Assembly (NCBI GenBank): GCA_045126475.1
Contig: JBGVOL010000001.1
Coordinates: 1-58,511 of the forward strand
Direction: 5' to 3'
DNA: 58,511 bases
From: SVEL01 sp045126475
GTDB taxonomy: Bacteria > Bacillota > Clostridia > Lachnospirales > Lachnospiraceae
Below, piece after piece: positions 16,864-25,798 of this stretch (positions within the stretch are counted from its first letter, which is position 1; each line of letters starts with the position of its first letter). Position numbers and translations under genes: made by a program. The notes under the pieces are model-generated. The model was not told where the DNA came from. It saw nothing but the letters and a program-made list of their open reading frames with translations, and did no database searches.

Positions 16864-18960
16864 ATGAGTAAGATTTTAGAGGTAAATAATTTAAGAATAT
16901 CTTTCCGTACAAATAATGGAAGAGTAAAAGCCGTTCGAGGTATCAATTTTGATTTGGAAAAAGGAGAGACAATTGCTGTTGTAGGTGAATCCGGTTCCGG
17001 TAAATCAGTTACAGCAAGGGCAATTATGGGAATTCTTGCACCAAACGCCATTGTTGAAGGCGGCGAGATTCTTTATGATGGAAAAGATTTAATGAAGATT
17101 TCGGAGGAGGAATTTCATCAGTTACGCGGTAACCGTGTGGCAATGATTTTCCAGGATCCTTTATCAAGCTTAAATCCAATTGTTCGTATCGGAAAGCAGT
17201 TGACGGAAGCAATGCTTTTGAACGGTAAGTCTTCACAGAAGGATGCGAAAAAAATATTCCAGGCTTACACAAAGGAATTAGAGAGAGTTATGCTTCTTGC
17301 AGGTGTAACAGACGCAAAGACTCAAATTGATGTATTAAAGAAATTTATTACAGAGTCAAACAAATGTGAGCGTGCATATAACGATGCTTCAGGAAAAAGA
17401 GATGAAGTATTGGATATTCTGGATGATATAAGAATTGATATTGCCGGAGAGAGAGCAAAGGAAGCAGAGAAGCGCGCAAAGGATTTGACAAAGTGTGCAA
17501 AAGCAGCATGCAATCCGTTTACAATTCATGAGGACAATACAGAGTATAGAAGCCTTTATGAGGATGTGGAAGCAAAGGCAGCTGTATATGCTAAAACAAA
17601 TGATTCAGCAGGTATTCTTGCAGCGGTTGAAAAACTTGAGACATTTGTTAAGACTACAGTTTCAGAGGTTACTCCAAACTTCTTTACTCTGGGATATTAT
17701 CTGGCATTTGAACCTTCACATAAGACAGAGGAAGAACTGTCAGAAAATGTTGAAGCGATGAATAAAATGACAAGAAAGTATCTTGATGATAATTTTATGC
17801 TTAACTTTACAGAGCTTGTTTCCAAGGCTCTTCATCATTCGGCAAACGAATCAAATGAAAAGATGAAGAAGGCTCTTGAACTTGCAAAAGAGTTACAGGA
17901 TTATCTCGAAGGTGATATAGATGTAAAGGTTCTCAAAGAAAAAAGCCTTGAAGTGGAAAAGGCCGTTGCCGAATCCATTGACAAACTGAATATTCATAAG
18001 GATTCTGTGGCATATACCTTTAAATCTGCTTTTAATGCTGCTTATTCAGCTTATGTTGAGGGATTGAGGATTAAGGATAAGAAAAGACTGTCTAAGAAGG
18101 AAAAGATTCAATACGAAAATGTTGATTTTGATCTTCTTTTAGAGAATATAAAGGTTATTCTTAAAAGGCTGATTGAGGATTTCAACAATAAGACAAAAGA
18201 AATTAATCAATTGGACTATTCTGCAGCTGCTGTGAGAGTAATTGATTACTTAAAAGAAGAAGCTGCAAAGATGGTTTACAAAGTAACAAAACAAATGGCA
18301 AAGGCCAGAGCAATAAAACTTATGGAAGAGGTTGGTATTCCGGAGGCCAAGAAGAGATACAAACAGTATCCGTTTGAGTTTTCCGGCGGTATGAGACAGC
18401 GTATAGTTATTGCCATTGCTTTGTCGGCAAATCCGGACATTTTAATATGCGATGAACCTACAACCGCTCTTGACGTTACCATTCAGTCCCAGATTCTGGA
18501 ACTTATTAATAAAATCAAAGAACAGAGAAAGTTATCTGTTATTTTCATAACCCATGATCTTGGCGTAGTAGCAAATATGGCAGATAAAATTGCGGTTATG
18601 TATGCCGGACAGGTGGTTGAGTATGGTCTTGTAGATGAAATCTTTTATGAGCCGAAACATCCGTACACATGGGCACTTCTTTCATCAATGCCTGATTTGT
18701 ATACAGAGGAAAAACTGGAAGCAATTCCGGGTACACCTCCAAATATGATTCATCCGCCAAAGGGCGATGCATTTGCTGCACGTAATAAATATGCAATGCA
18801 GATTGATTTTGAAGAACAGCCGCCAATGTTTAAGGTGTCAGATACACATTATGCCGCTACATGGCTTTTGCATGAGAAAGCACCAAAGGTTGAACCACCG
18901 GCAATTGTTACAGAACGTATTGCCAGAATGAAGAGATTGGAGGCTGCAAAGAATGAGTAA
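16864..18960 (+). CDS. oppD: Oligopeptide ABC ATPase, OppD type, with about 345-residue insertion
   Basis: 698 residues from the ATG one base after the oppC stop; family length is about 335. Walker A GESGSGKS is at 41-48 and the Q-loop (FQDP) near 97. The signature FSGGMRQR only appears near residue 505, where about 160 is normal. Walker B (LICDEPTTALD) and the C-terminal oligopeptide tail (AIPGTPPNMI) follow as usual. The inserted segment, about 130-480, is charged and helical, with no membrane span. The tail has DAFAARNKYA in place of the usual Cys-containing motif. Reading frame is clean throughout. Confidence 0.9.
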   Translation: MSKILEVNNLRISFRTNNGRVKAVRGINFDLEKGETIAVVGESGSGKSVTARAIMGILAPNAIVEGGEILYDGKDLMKISEEEFHQLRGNRVAMIFQDPLSSLNPIVRIGKQLTEAMLLNGKSSQKDAKKIFQAYTKELERVMLLAGVTDAKTQIDVLKKFITESNKCERAYNDASGKRDEVLDILDDIRIDIAGERAKEAEKRAKDLTKCAKAACNPFTIHEDNTEYRSLYEDVEAKAAVYAKTNDSAGILAAVEKLETFVKTTVSEVTPNFFTLGYYLAFEPSHKTEEELSENVEAMNKMTRKYLDDNFMLNFTELVSKALHHSANESNEKMKKALELAKELQDYLEGDIDVKVLKEKSLEVEKAVAESIDKLNIHKDSVAYTFKSAFNAAYSAYVEGLRIKDKKRLSKKEKIQYENVDFDLLLENIKVILKRLIEDFNNKTKEINQLDYSAAAVRVIDYLKEEAAKMVYKVTKQMAKARAIKLMEEVGIPEAKKRYKQYPFEFSGGMRQRIVIAIALSANPDILICDEPTTALDVTIQSQILELINKIKEQRKLSVIFITHDLGVVANMADKIAVMYAGQVVEYGLVDEIFYEPKHPYTWALLSSMPDLYTEEKLEAIPGTPPNMIHPPKGDAFAARNKYAMQIDFEEQPPMFKVSDTHYAATWLLHEKAPKVEPPAIVTERIARMKRLEAAKNE

Positions 18961-19984
18961 ATACGATAACGCTGAAGTATTACTTGATGTTCAGAATTTG
19001 AAACAATATTTCGGAGGAAGAAGGGGCGTTAAAGCTGTTGATAACGTATCATTCCAGATTCACAAAGGTGAAGTTCTTGGCGTGGTTGGAGAGTCAGGTT
19101 GCGGTAAGACAACAACCGGCCGTACAATCATGAAAATATATGAAGCAACCGGTGGAAAGGTGTTCTTTAACAATGAATGTATTTCTGTTGGTATTCAGGA
19201 ACTGAAAGAAAAATATAAGGAAGCAAAAAAAGCAGGAAATGCTGAGGAAGCAAAAAGAATTTCCGGCGAGATAGCAGAGGGTAAGAAAATCAACAAGGAG
19301 CATACCTCAAGAGACATCAATAAGATGCAGATGATTTTTCAGGATCCTGTGGCTTCTTTAAATCCTCGTATGACAGTAAGAGAAATAATTGCTGAGGGTC
19401 TTATCATTCGTGGTGTAAAAGATAAAGAGTTCATTAACAAGCGAGTTCTTGAGGTTCTCGACCTTGTAGGTCTTGTTCCTGAGCATGCAGACCGTTATCC
19501 GCATGAGTTCTCAGGCGGACAGCGTCAGCGTATTGGTATAGCGAGAGCTATCGTTCTTGAGCCTGAACTTATTATTGCCGATGAACCTATAAGCGCTCTT
19601 GACGTTTCTATTCAGGCGCAGGTTATCAATCTTTTAAATGAACTTAGAAATAAGATGGGACTTACCATTATGTTTATTGCCCATGACCTTTCTGTAGTAA
19701 AGTATTTTTCAGACAGAATTGCGGTTATGTACTTTGGTAAGCTTGTTGAACTGGCTGATTCGGATGAACTGTTTGAAAATCCATGTCATCCATATACGAA
19801 GTCACTTTTGTCAGCTATTCCTGTTCCGGACCCTCATTATGAGAAGAAGAGAAAGAGAATAGTTTACACACCTGAGTTTGACAGTGACCGTTCAGAGACA
19901 CCTGAACTTCGTGAAGTTAAGCCGGGACATTTTGTACTCTGTACTTCAAAGGAATTTGAGAAGTATGTGAGTGAGATAAAATAG
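18953..19984 (+). CDS. oppF: Oligopeptide ABC ATPase, OppF type
   Basis: 343 residues. Walker A GESGCGKT at 46-53, Q-loop Gln at 130, signature EFSGGQRQR and Walker B (LIIADEPISALD) are all present. Between Walker A and the Q-loop sits an extra, Lys/Glu-rich helical stretch of about 40 residues (near 80-120) that ordinary OppF lacks. Overlaps oppD by 8 bases. It closes the operon, followed by a strong terminator. It pairs with OppD to energise uptake. Confidence 0.93.
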   Translation: MSKYDNAEVLLDVQNLKQYFGGRRGVKAVDNVSFQIHKGEVLGVVGESGCGKTTTGRTIMKIYEATGGKVFFNNECISVGIQELKEKYKEAKKAGNAEEAKRISGEIAEGKKINKEHTSRDINKMQMIFQDPVASLNPRMTVREIIAEGLIIRGVKDKEFINKRVLEVLDLVGLVPEHADRYPHEFSGGQRQRIGIARAIVLEPELIIADEPISALDVSIQAQVINLLNELRNKMGLTIMFIAHDLSVVKYFSDRIAVMYFGKLVELADSDELFENPCHPYTKSLLSAIPVPDPHYEKKRKRIVYTPEFDSDRSETPELREVKPGHFVLCTSKEFEKYVSEIK

Positions 19985-20007
19985 TTTACAGATAGTTCAA
20001 TCCTTTT

Positions 20008-20040
20008 AGAAGATGTCATTCCCCATGACATCTTCTTTTT
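20008..20040 (+). terminator. Terminator of the opp operon
   Basis: Perfect 12-bp stem (20008-20019 with 20025-20036), a five-base loop of T and C, then a T run. Confidence 0.88.
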
Positions 20041-20045
20041 GTATT

Positions 20046-20353
20046 AAGGTGTCGAAAGCCCTAATTATAATTATCAATTATCATAATGTACAACTTTATG
20101 CTATGATTTTTACAACGCTGCAAATGTTTGATTTTCTAAATACTTTTATGTAGGTTATATAATTAATACGTGACCGGCGTATATTCGCCATCCATGGCTC
20201 AGATACGCCTTTTTCCAACCTCCTGTTGGAAAATCACTTGGTTATCTGCAAAGTATTAAGAAAATCTAAACATTTTACGCTATCTGTAAAAATCAAAGCA
20301 TAATTTTGTACATTATGATGAAATAAGATTTACAAGAGGGCTTTCGACACCTT
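20046..20353. mobile_element. 308-bp palindromic MITE-like element
   Basis: Ends are perfect 17-bp inverted repeats: AAGGTGTCGAAAGCCCT at 20046-20062 and its complement at 20337-20353. The arms stay complementary for a further 60-70 bases with few mismatches (for example ATAATGTACAA at about 20091 against its complement near 20310). The centre has smaller dyads (GGCGTAT with ATACGCC; CCAAC with GTTGG) around CCATGG. No coding sequence, and no clear target duplication beside it. It occupies most of the 489-base gap between oppF and the next gene. It could be a non-autonomous transposon or a repeat that folds as RNA. Confidence 0.7.
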
Positions 20354-20473
20354 GATTTACATTATTATGGTTGTGTGACAACACATATGGAAAAATATAA
20401 CTTCGATGTGGAATAATTTGCAGTAGTATGGTAAAATATTCTAATGTTGTTAAAAAGAATCAGGAGAAATGAA

Positions 20474-20878
20474 ATGGAAATTATTAAGAAGTTTAGAAAA
20501 TATATCGTAGCAATGATAATTGGCCTTTTGATGGTCTTTTTTGTGTGCTGGCTTAAGGATTTTTCTTTTGATATGGAAAGCCACAAAATTTACAGAATAT
20601 TATGTGATGCTACATTTTTTGCATCGGTGTTTCTCATAGGATTCGGGCTTATGCTGTCAATCAGTAATTTTGGATTGTTTACGGCTGTATCTTACTCCAT
20701 GAAGAAATTTTTTATTGTTTTTACAAGGAATTTTGAGGAGAAGAGAAAAAATATGCCATCGTACTATGAATACAGGTCAATGAAACTTGAAAAGGATGTG
20801 TCAGGAGCGTTTATGTATATTCCGGGAGTAGTTTTTTTTGCGGTTTCAATAGTATTTTTAATGCTTTATAACGGATAA
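20474..20878 (+). CDS. Small membrane protein, DUF3899-like
   Basis: 134 residues from the ATG preceded by AGGAGA; an ATG ten codons upstream lacks such a site. Three hydrophobic segments: about 10-30, 43-68 and 110-131. The middle part has a SNFGLFTAVSYSMKKF motif that recalls the DUF3899 family, from memory. Function unknown. It lies 27 bases ahead of a P-type ATPase, so it may be an accessory subunit. Confidence 0.7.
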   Translation: MEIIKKFRKYIVAMIIGLLMVFFVCWLKDFSFDMESHKIYRILCDATFFASVFLIGFGLMLSISNFGLFTAVSYSMKKFFIVFTRNFEEKRKNMPSYYEYRSMKLEKDVSGAFMYIPGVVFFAVSIVFLMLYNG

Positions 20879-20905
20879 AACAGGGAAAATAACGGGGTGA
20901 TAAGG

Positions 20906-23677
20906 ATGAAAGAGGAAACAAATGTTGGACTTACATCTAAACAGGTAAAAGATAGGATTAAACAGGGCTTAGTTAATGGAAATTATTCGGTTAAGACAAA
21001 ATCTGTCGGTCAGATAATATTTGGCAATGTGTTTACACTTTTTAACGGGCTGAATTTGTTTCTGGCTGTATGTCTTATTATGGTGCACTCATATAAGAAT
21101 ATTCTGTTTATGGGAGTTGTACTATGGAACATACTTATAGGCGTGGTTCAGGAGATACGTTCAAAAATAGTTATTGACAGGCTGTCGCTTTTATCGGCAC
21201 CTCATGCAAATGTTATAAGAGATGGAAAGGAGATGCAGATTAATATTGAGGATATTGTCCTTGATGAAGTGATTTGCCTGCGAAACGGCAATCAGATATG
21301 TGCGGATTCAATCATAACAGAGGGTGAGTGTCAGGTAAACGAAAGTCTTCTTACAGGTGAGGCAGAGCCGGTTTGTAAAAAGGCGGGTGATGAGATTCTT
21401 TCAGGAAGTTTTATTATTTCGGGAAGTGTAAAAGCGAAGGTAATTCATGTAGGCAGGGACAATTATGTCAATAAGATTGTAGGCAGGGCAAAATATATTA
21501 AAAAACCATATTCGGAGATATTGAAGTCCATTAAAGCAATCATTAAGATTGTAACAATTGTTCTTGCACCTATAGCTGCACTTCTTTTTATGAATCAGCT
21601 TCATATGGGACAAAACTTTGAAGATGCTGTTGTTGCCACTGTTGCAGCCGTAATAGGTATGATACCTTCGGGACTTGTGCTTCTTATAAGTGTAGTTCTG
21701 GCAGTGAGCGTTATAAGGCTTGGGCAACAGAAGGTTCTTGTACAGGAACTTTTCTGTATAGAAACGCTGGCAAGAGTAGATGTGCTGTGCCTTGATAAGA
21801 CAGGCACCATAACAGAAGGAACTATGGTGGTTGAGGACGTGGTTCCTGTGGAGAACGATGGCAGGAAGCTTTCAAAAGGGGAACTTGGAGAACTTCTGAA
21901 GGCCTATACAGGCGTTTTGGATGACAATAATCCTACATTTGCCGCCATAAAGACATTTGCGGACGCATTTGATGTACCTGCCGGAAAATATGTGGTGAGA
22001 GAAAAAGAAGGATTTTCTTCATCAAAAAAGAGAAGTATGGTTTCTTTTGAAAAAGAGGGAACATATTATCTTGGAGCAATGGAATTTATAGCACCGGACT
22101 GTGATGAAATAATCAAAGAGCAGGTGAAATCATATTCAGAAAAAGGCTTAAGAGTTTTAGTTCTTGCCAATGATGAAAAGATAGCGGCGCTTATAGTTGT
22201 AAGTGATAAGATACGTGACGAGGCAAAAGATACCCTTACATATTTTAGAAATCAGGGTGTAAATCTTAAGGTTATATCGGGAGATAACCCTGTGACTGTA
22301 GCAAATATTGCAAAAAAGGCAGGGCTTCATGATGCGGACAATTATGTTGATGCTTCCACACTGATTACGGATGAACAGGTGAAAGAAGCAGCACTTAAGT
22401 ACTCTGTGTTTGGAAGAGTGACACCGAATCAGAAACTTATTATAGTGGAGGCACTTAAAGAGGCAGGTCATACTGTAGCAATGACGGGAGACGGTGTCAA
22501 TGATGTTATGGCTTTAAAGGAAGCTGACTGTAGTATTGCAATGGAGTCAGGCTCTGATGCGGCAAGAAATGTATCACAGATAGTTCTTATGGATTCGAAT
22601 TTTGCTCATATGCCGGCAATTGTTGCCGAAGGAAGAAAGACTATCAACAATATACAGAGGTCTGCAGCATTATATTTGTACAAGACGATTTATTCAACAC
22701 TTCTTGCCATAATATTTGTTTTCCTTCCGTTGAATTATCCGTTCCAGCCTATTCAGCTTACGCTTATCGGTTCTCTCAGCATAGGACTTCCGTCACTTAT
22801 TCTTGCTCTTGAGCCAAACGTGAACAGGGTAAAAGGTTCGTTCCTTGGAAATGTGCTTAGGATGGCAATTCCCGGAGGAGCACTTGTTGTTACTAACATT
22901 ATTGCAGCTGAGATTTTGGGCATTCTGTCCTTTGCCACAAGTGAGCAAAGGTGTACCATGGCAGTATACGGACTTGCGATAGCAGCTGCAGTACAGCTCT
23001 TTAAGGTCTGTCTTCCGTTTAATAAATTAAGACGTGTAATGTTTGTCACATCAGTATCGGCATTTGTGTTTGTATCAGTGTTTGTAAAAGATTTTTTCGG
23101 AATGGTGCCTATAAGATTCTATCACTGGATGCTTATGGGAATTATTGCAGTTGCATCCATGATTTTGTATGTGATTTACAGTGTTCTTGTTGAGAAAGCC
23201 ATGGGAACAACACCAAATATTTACAAAGTTCATGTGTGTTACTGCGATGGCAGGAGAGTACTTCTTGTCCTTGATGACGTGGAGAAGAAGGACTACTATG
23301 ATGTGACTGTACAGATGAAAGGATTAAAGGTTCTTGGTGCTGACAGCGTCATGTTTATAAAGCAGTCCGGGGACAGTCATATCCGTATTGAGTCAAGTGA
23401 TGCCATAGGATGTGGTGAGATAATGTGCGCCGCTGCGTATTGCAATAGAAAACTCAATAAGAAACGTCATATGGACAATGTAATTGTTGAAGCATTAAGT
23501 AACGGAAATAAGGCTGATATATTTGATGAGAGTGATATCCGGTCATATGTAATCGAGCATGGAGAGGACAAAGGTGAGATGAAGTTTAAGGATGAGTGCC
23601 CGGATATGGGTGACGGTGGAGAGAAGAAAGAAGCATTTAAGCCAAGGCTGCTTAAGAGAATCCGACTGACGTTTTAA
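20906..23677 (+). CDS. Cation-transporting P-type ATPase with C-terminal extension
   Basis: 923 residues; the ATG follows GGGGTGAT, and an earlier GTG lies within that site. The actuator loop has LLTGEAEPV in place of the usual TGES; the phosphorylated Asp is Asp297 in DKTGT; the hinge TGDGVNDV is intact. The M4 motif before it is IPSGL, not the heavy-metal CPC, so the ion is probably an alkali, alkaline earth or other non-thiophilic cation. From memory it resembles pneumococcal Exp7. After the last membrane span about 155 extra hydrophilic residues follow. Confidence 0.88.
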   Translation: MKEETNVGLTSKQVKDRIKQGLVNGNYSVKTKSVGQIIFGNVFTLFNGLNLFLAVCLIMVHSYKNILFMGVVLWNILIGVVQEIRSKIVIDRLSLLSAPHANVIRDGKEMQINIEDIVLDEVICLRNGNQICADSIITEGECQVNESLLTGEAEPVCKKAGDEILSGSFIISGSVKAKVIHVGRDNYVNKIVGRAKYIKKPYSEILKSIKAIIKIVTIVLAPIAALLFMNQLHMGQNFEDAVVATVAAVIGMIPSGLVLLISVVLAVSVIRLGQQKVLVQELFCIETLARVDVLCLDKTGTITEGTMVVEDVVPVENDGRKLSKGELGELLKAYTGVLDDNNPTFAAIKTFADAFDVPAGKYVVREKEGFSSSKKRSMVSFEKEGTYYLGAMEFIAPDCDEIIKEQVKSYSEKGLRVLVLANDEKIAALIVVSDKIRDEAKDTLTYFRNQGVNLKVISGDNPVTVANIAKKAGLHDADNYVDASTLITDEQVKEAALKYSVFGRVTPNQKLIIVEALKEAGHTVAMTGDGVNDVMALKEADCSIAMESGSDAARNVSQIVLMDSNFAHMPAIVAEGRKTINNIQRSAALYLYKTIYSTLLAIIFVFLPLNYPFQPIQLTLIGSLSIGLPSLILALEPNVNRVKGSFLGNVLRMAIPGGALVVTNIIAAEILGILSFATSEQRCTMAVYGLAIAAAVQLFKVCLPFNKLRRVMFVTSVSAFVFVSVFVKDFFGMVPIRFYHWMLMGIIAVASMILYVIYSVLVEKAMGTTPNIYKVHVCYCDGRRVLLVLDDVEKKDYYDVTVQMKGLKVLGADSVMFIKQSGDSHIRIESSDAIGCGEIMCAAAYCNRKLNKKRHMDNVIVEALSNGNKADIFDESDIRSYVIEHGEDKGEMKFKDECPDMGDGGEKKEAFKPRLLKRIRLTF

Positions 23678-23685
23678 TAAAAATA

Positions 23686-23714
23686 TTGCCAACAACTGTA
23701 GTCCATGCTATATT
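23686..23714 (+). promoter_or_regulatory. Promoter of icd
   Basis: TTGCCA (23686-23691), 17-base spacer, TATATT (23709-23714), about 70 bases before the start codon. Confidence 0.6.
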
Positions 23715-23782
23715 ATGTGGGTAGACTGCTTTAGCAGGCAGGGGAAGTAAGGCACAACATTTTTATAGCAGGAGGAAAAAAT

Positions 23783-24991
23783 ATGGCTAAGATTGCGATG
23801 ACAACACCATTGGTAGAGATGGATGGAGACGAGATGACAAGAATCCTTTGGAGATGGATAAAGGATGAGTTATTATTACCATTTGTGGATTTAAAGACAG
23901 AGTACTATGATTTGGGTCTTGAGTACAGAAACGAGACAAATGACGAGGTCACTGTAAAGTCAGCAGAGGCTACAAAGAAGTATGGTGTAGCTGTTAAGTG
24001 TGCAACTATCACTCCAAATGCTGCAAGAATGACAGAGTATGATTTAAAGGAAATGTGGAAGAGCCCTAACGGAACAATAAGAGCTATTCTTGATGGAACG
24101 GTTTTCAGAGCTCCTATTATCGTAAAGGGTATTGAGCCATATGTAAAGACATGGAAGAAGCCTATCACAATAGCAAGACATGCGTACGGTGATGTATATA
24201 AGGCAACAGAGATGAAGGTTCCGGGACCGGGTAAGGCTGAGCTTGTATTTACGGCTGAAGACGGAACAGAAACAAGAGAGCTGATACATAACTTTAAGTC
24301 AGCAGGTGTGCTTCAGGGACAGCACAATCTTGAACCGTCTATAGAGAGTTTTGCAAGAAGCTGCTTTAATTTTGCCCTTGATACAAAGCAGGATATCTGG
24401 TTTGCAACAAAGGATACAATTTCAAAGAAGTATGACCATACATTTAAGGATATTTTCCAGGAAATATATGATAAGGAATATGATGCGAAGTTTAAGGAAG
24501 CAGGAATAGAGTATTTCTACACACTTATTGATGATGCGGTTGCAAGAGTTATGCGTTCAGAGGGCGGATATATCTGGGCATGTAAGAACTATGATGGTGA
24601 TGTAATGAGTGATATGGTTGCAACAGCCTTCGGTTCACTTTCAATGATGACATCAGTTCTTGTTTCACCTGAAGGCAATTATGAGTATGAGGCTGCCCAC
24701 GGAACAGTACAGAGACATTACTACAAGCACTTAAAGGGTGAAAAGACATCTACAAACCCTATTGCAACAATATTTGCATGGTCAGGAGCACTCCGCAAGA
24801 GAGGTGAACTTGACAAGCTTCCTGAACTTATGACATTCGCAGATAAGCTTGAAGCTGCATGCATTAAGACAATAGAGGATGGTGAGATGACAGGCGATTT
24901 AGCTATTATCACAACAACACCAAACCCAAAGACACTTACAAGTGAGGAATTTATTAAGGCTATCAGAAAGAATCTTGAAGCAAGTCTGTAA
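23783..24991 (+). CDS. icd: Isocitrate dehydrogenase, NADP type, eukaryote-like class
   Basis: 402 residues. Oxidatively decarboxylates isocitrate to 2-oxoglutarate in the cytosol. The N-terminus VEMDGDEMTRI and the motifs CATITPNAARMTEYDLK, SPNGTIR and EAAHGTVQRH identify the homodimeric type II class. The segment around YGDVYKA carries catalytic Tyr. AGGAGG precedes the ATG. It stands alone between its own promoter and terminator. It supplies 2-oxoglutarate for glutamate synthesis in an organism that may lack a full citrate cycle. Confidence 0.95.
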   Translation: MAKIAMTTPLVEMDGDEMTRILWRWIKDELLLPFVDLKTEYYDLGLEYRNETNDEVTVKSAEATKKYGVAVKCATITPNAARMTEYDLKEMWKSPNGTIRAILDGTVFRAPIIVKGIEPYVKTWKKPITIARHAYGDVYKATEMKVPGPGKAELVFTAEDGTETRELIHNFKSAGVLQGQHNLEPSIESFARSCFNFALDTKQDIWFATKDTISKKYDHTFKDIFQEIYDKEYDAKFKEAGIEYFYTLIDDAVARVMRSEGGYIWACKNYDGDVMSDMVATAFGSLSMMTSVLVSPEGNYEYEAAHGTVQRHYYKHLKGEKTSTNPIATIFAWSGALRKRGELDKLPELMTFADKLEAACIKTIEDGEMTGDLAIITTTPNPKTLTSEEFIKAIRKNLEASL

Positions 24992-25022
24992 TAAATAATA
25001 GAAGAATCAGACATTAGAAACG

Positions 25023-25058
25023 AGGTTGGAGGCTTGTCCTTCAACCTTAAAATTTTTT
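25023..25058 (+). terminator. Terminator of icd
   Basis: Ten-pair stem with one wobble (25023-25032 with 25038-25047), then a T run. It lies immediately before the next gene's ribosome site. Confidence 0.75.
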
Positions 25059-25076
25059 GAAATGGAGGAATATAAA

Positions 25077-25640
25077 ATGGAACGAAAAAGTCCTATGCCG
25101 GGAGAAATCTATAAGCATTTTAAAAATAAACTTTATCAGATAGTGGGAGTGGCAAAACACAGTGAAACAAAAGAAAATATGGTAATATATCAGGCTCTCT
25201 ATGACGATTTTGGCATGTATGCAAGACCTTACGATATGTTCATGAGCGAAGTTGATCATGAAAAATATCCTGAGGTAACCCAGAAGTACAGATTTGAAAA
25301 GGTTGGAAGAACCGGAGGAGAAAGAGTAGAAGAAGTTTCAGAAATCAAAGAAACGAAAGAGGACTGTAATAAATCAGAGCATATAGAAGAACATGTGTCG
25401 GTAAGCTTGGATGAGGAAGCTCCAAATGCTGACCTTTTAGCTTTTCTTGATGCCGAGACATACGAGGAAAAACGTGCACTTCTTATAGCCATGCGTCCGA
25501 GAATAACAGACAGACTCATTAATGATATGGCTGCCGCTCTTGATATTACCGTGGATGAAGGAGATTTGGAGTCAAGGTTTAAGAGCCTTTTATTTTGTGT
25601 TTCAAAAATGGATGAATTTGAGATAACAAGATTAAGGTAG
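25077..25640 (+). CDS. DUF1653 domain protein with helical C-terminal extension
   Basis: 187 residues from the ATG after GGAGGA; earlier in-frame ATGs lie in the icd terminator. Residues 7-65 match the DUF1653 fold (GEIYKHFKNKLYQIVGVAKHSE, continuing to YARPYDMFM). After a Glu/Lys-rich linker, residues about 115-187 form a helical module with AETYEEKRALLIAMR. Function unknown. Single gene; the extension is not part of the small family core. Confidence 0.8.
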   Translation: MERKSPMPGEIYKHFKNKLYQIVGVAKHSETKENMVIYQALYDDFGMYARPYDMFMSEVDHEKYPEVTQKYRFEKVGRTGGERVEEVSEIKETKEDCNKSEHIEEHVSVSLDEEAPNADLLAFLDAETYEEKRALLIAMRPRITDRLINDMAAALDITVDEGDLESRFKSLLFCVSKMDEFEITRLR

Positions 25641-25798
25641 AATTCTTTGTAAAAAAAGTAAAAAAATACAAGATATAGTATAAAGTTTCCATTATCTTTT
25701 TCCGATATAGTGATTAAGTGATATTATAAGTTTCTTTTATAATGAGAGAAAAAGCATAACAGCGTAAATATATACGGATTAAAGATGGAGGAGTCGTC

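Noticed and set aside
16864..18960. OppD as two genes joined by sequencing error, or an intein
   Set aside because: The frame is continuous with normal codon use, ATPase motifs occur once each in order, and the insertion shows no intein-like Cys/Ser start or His-Asn end.
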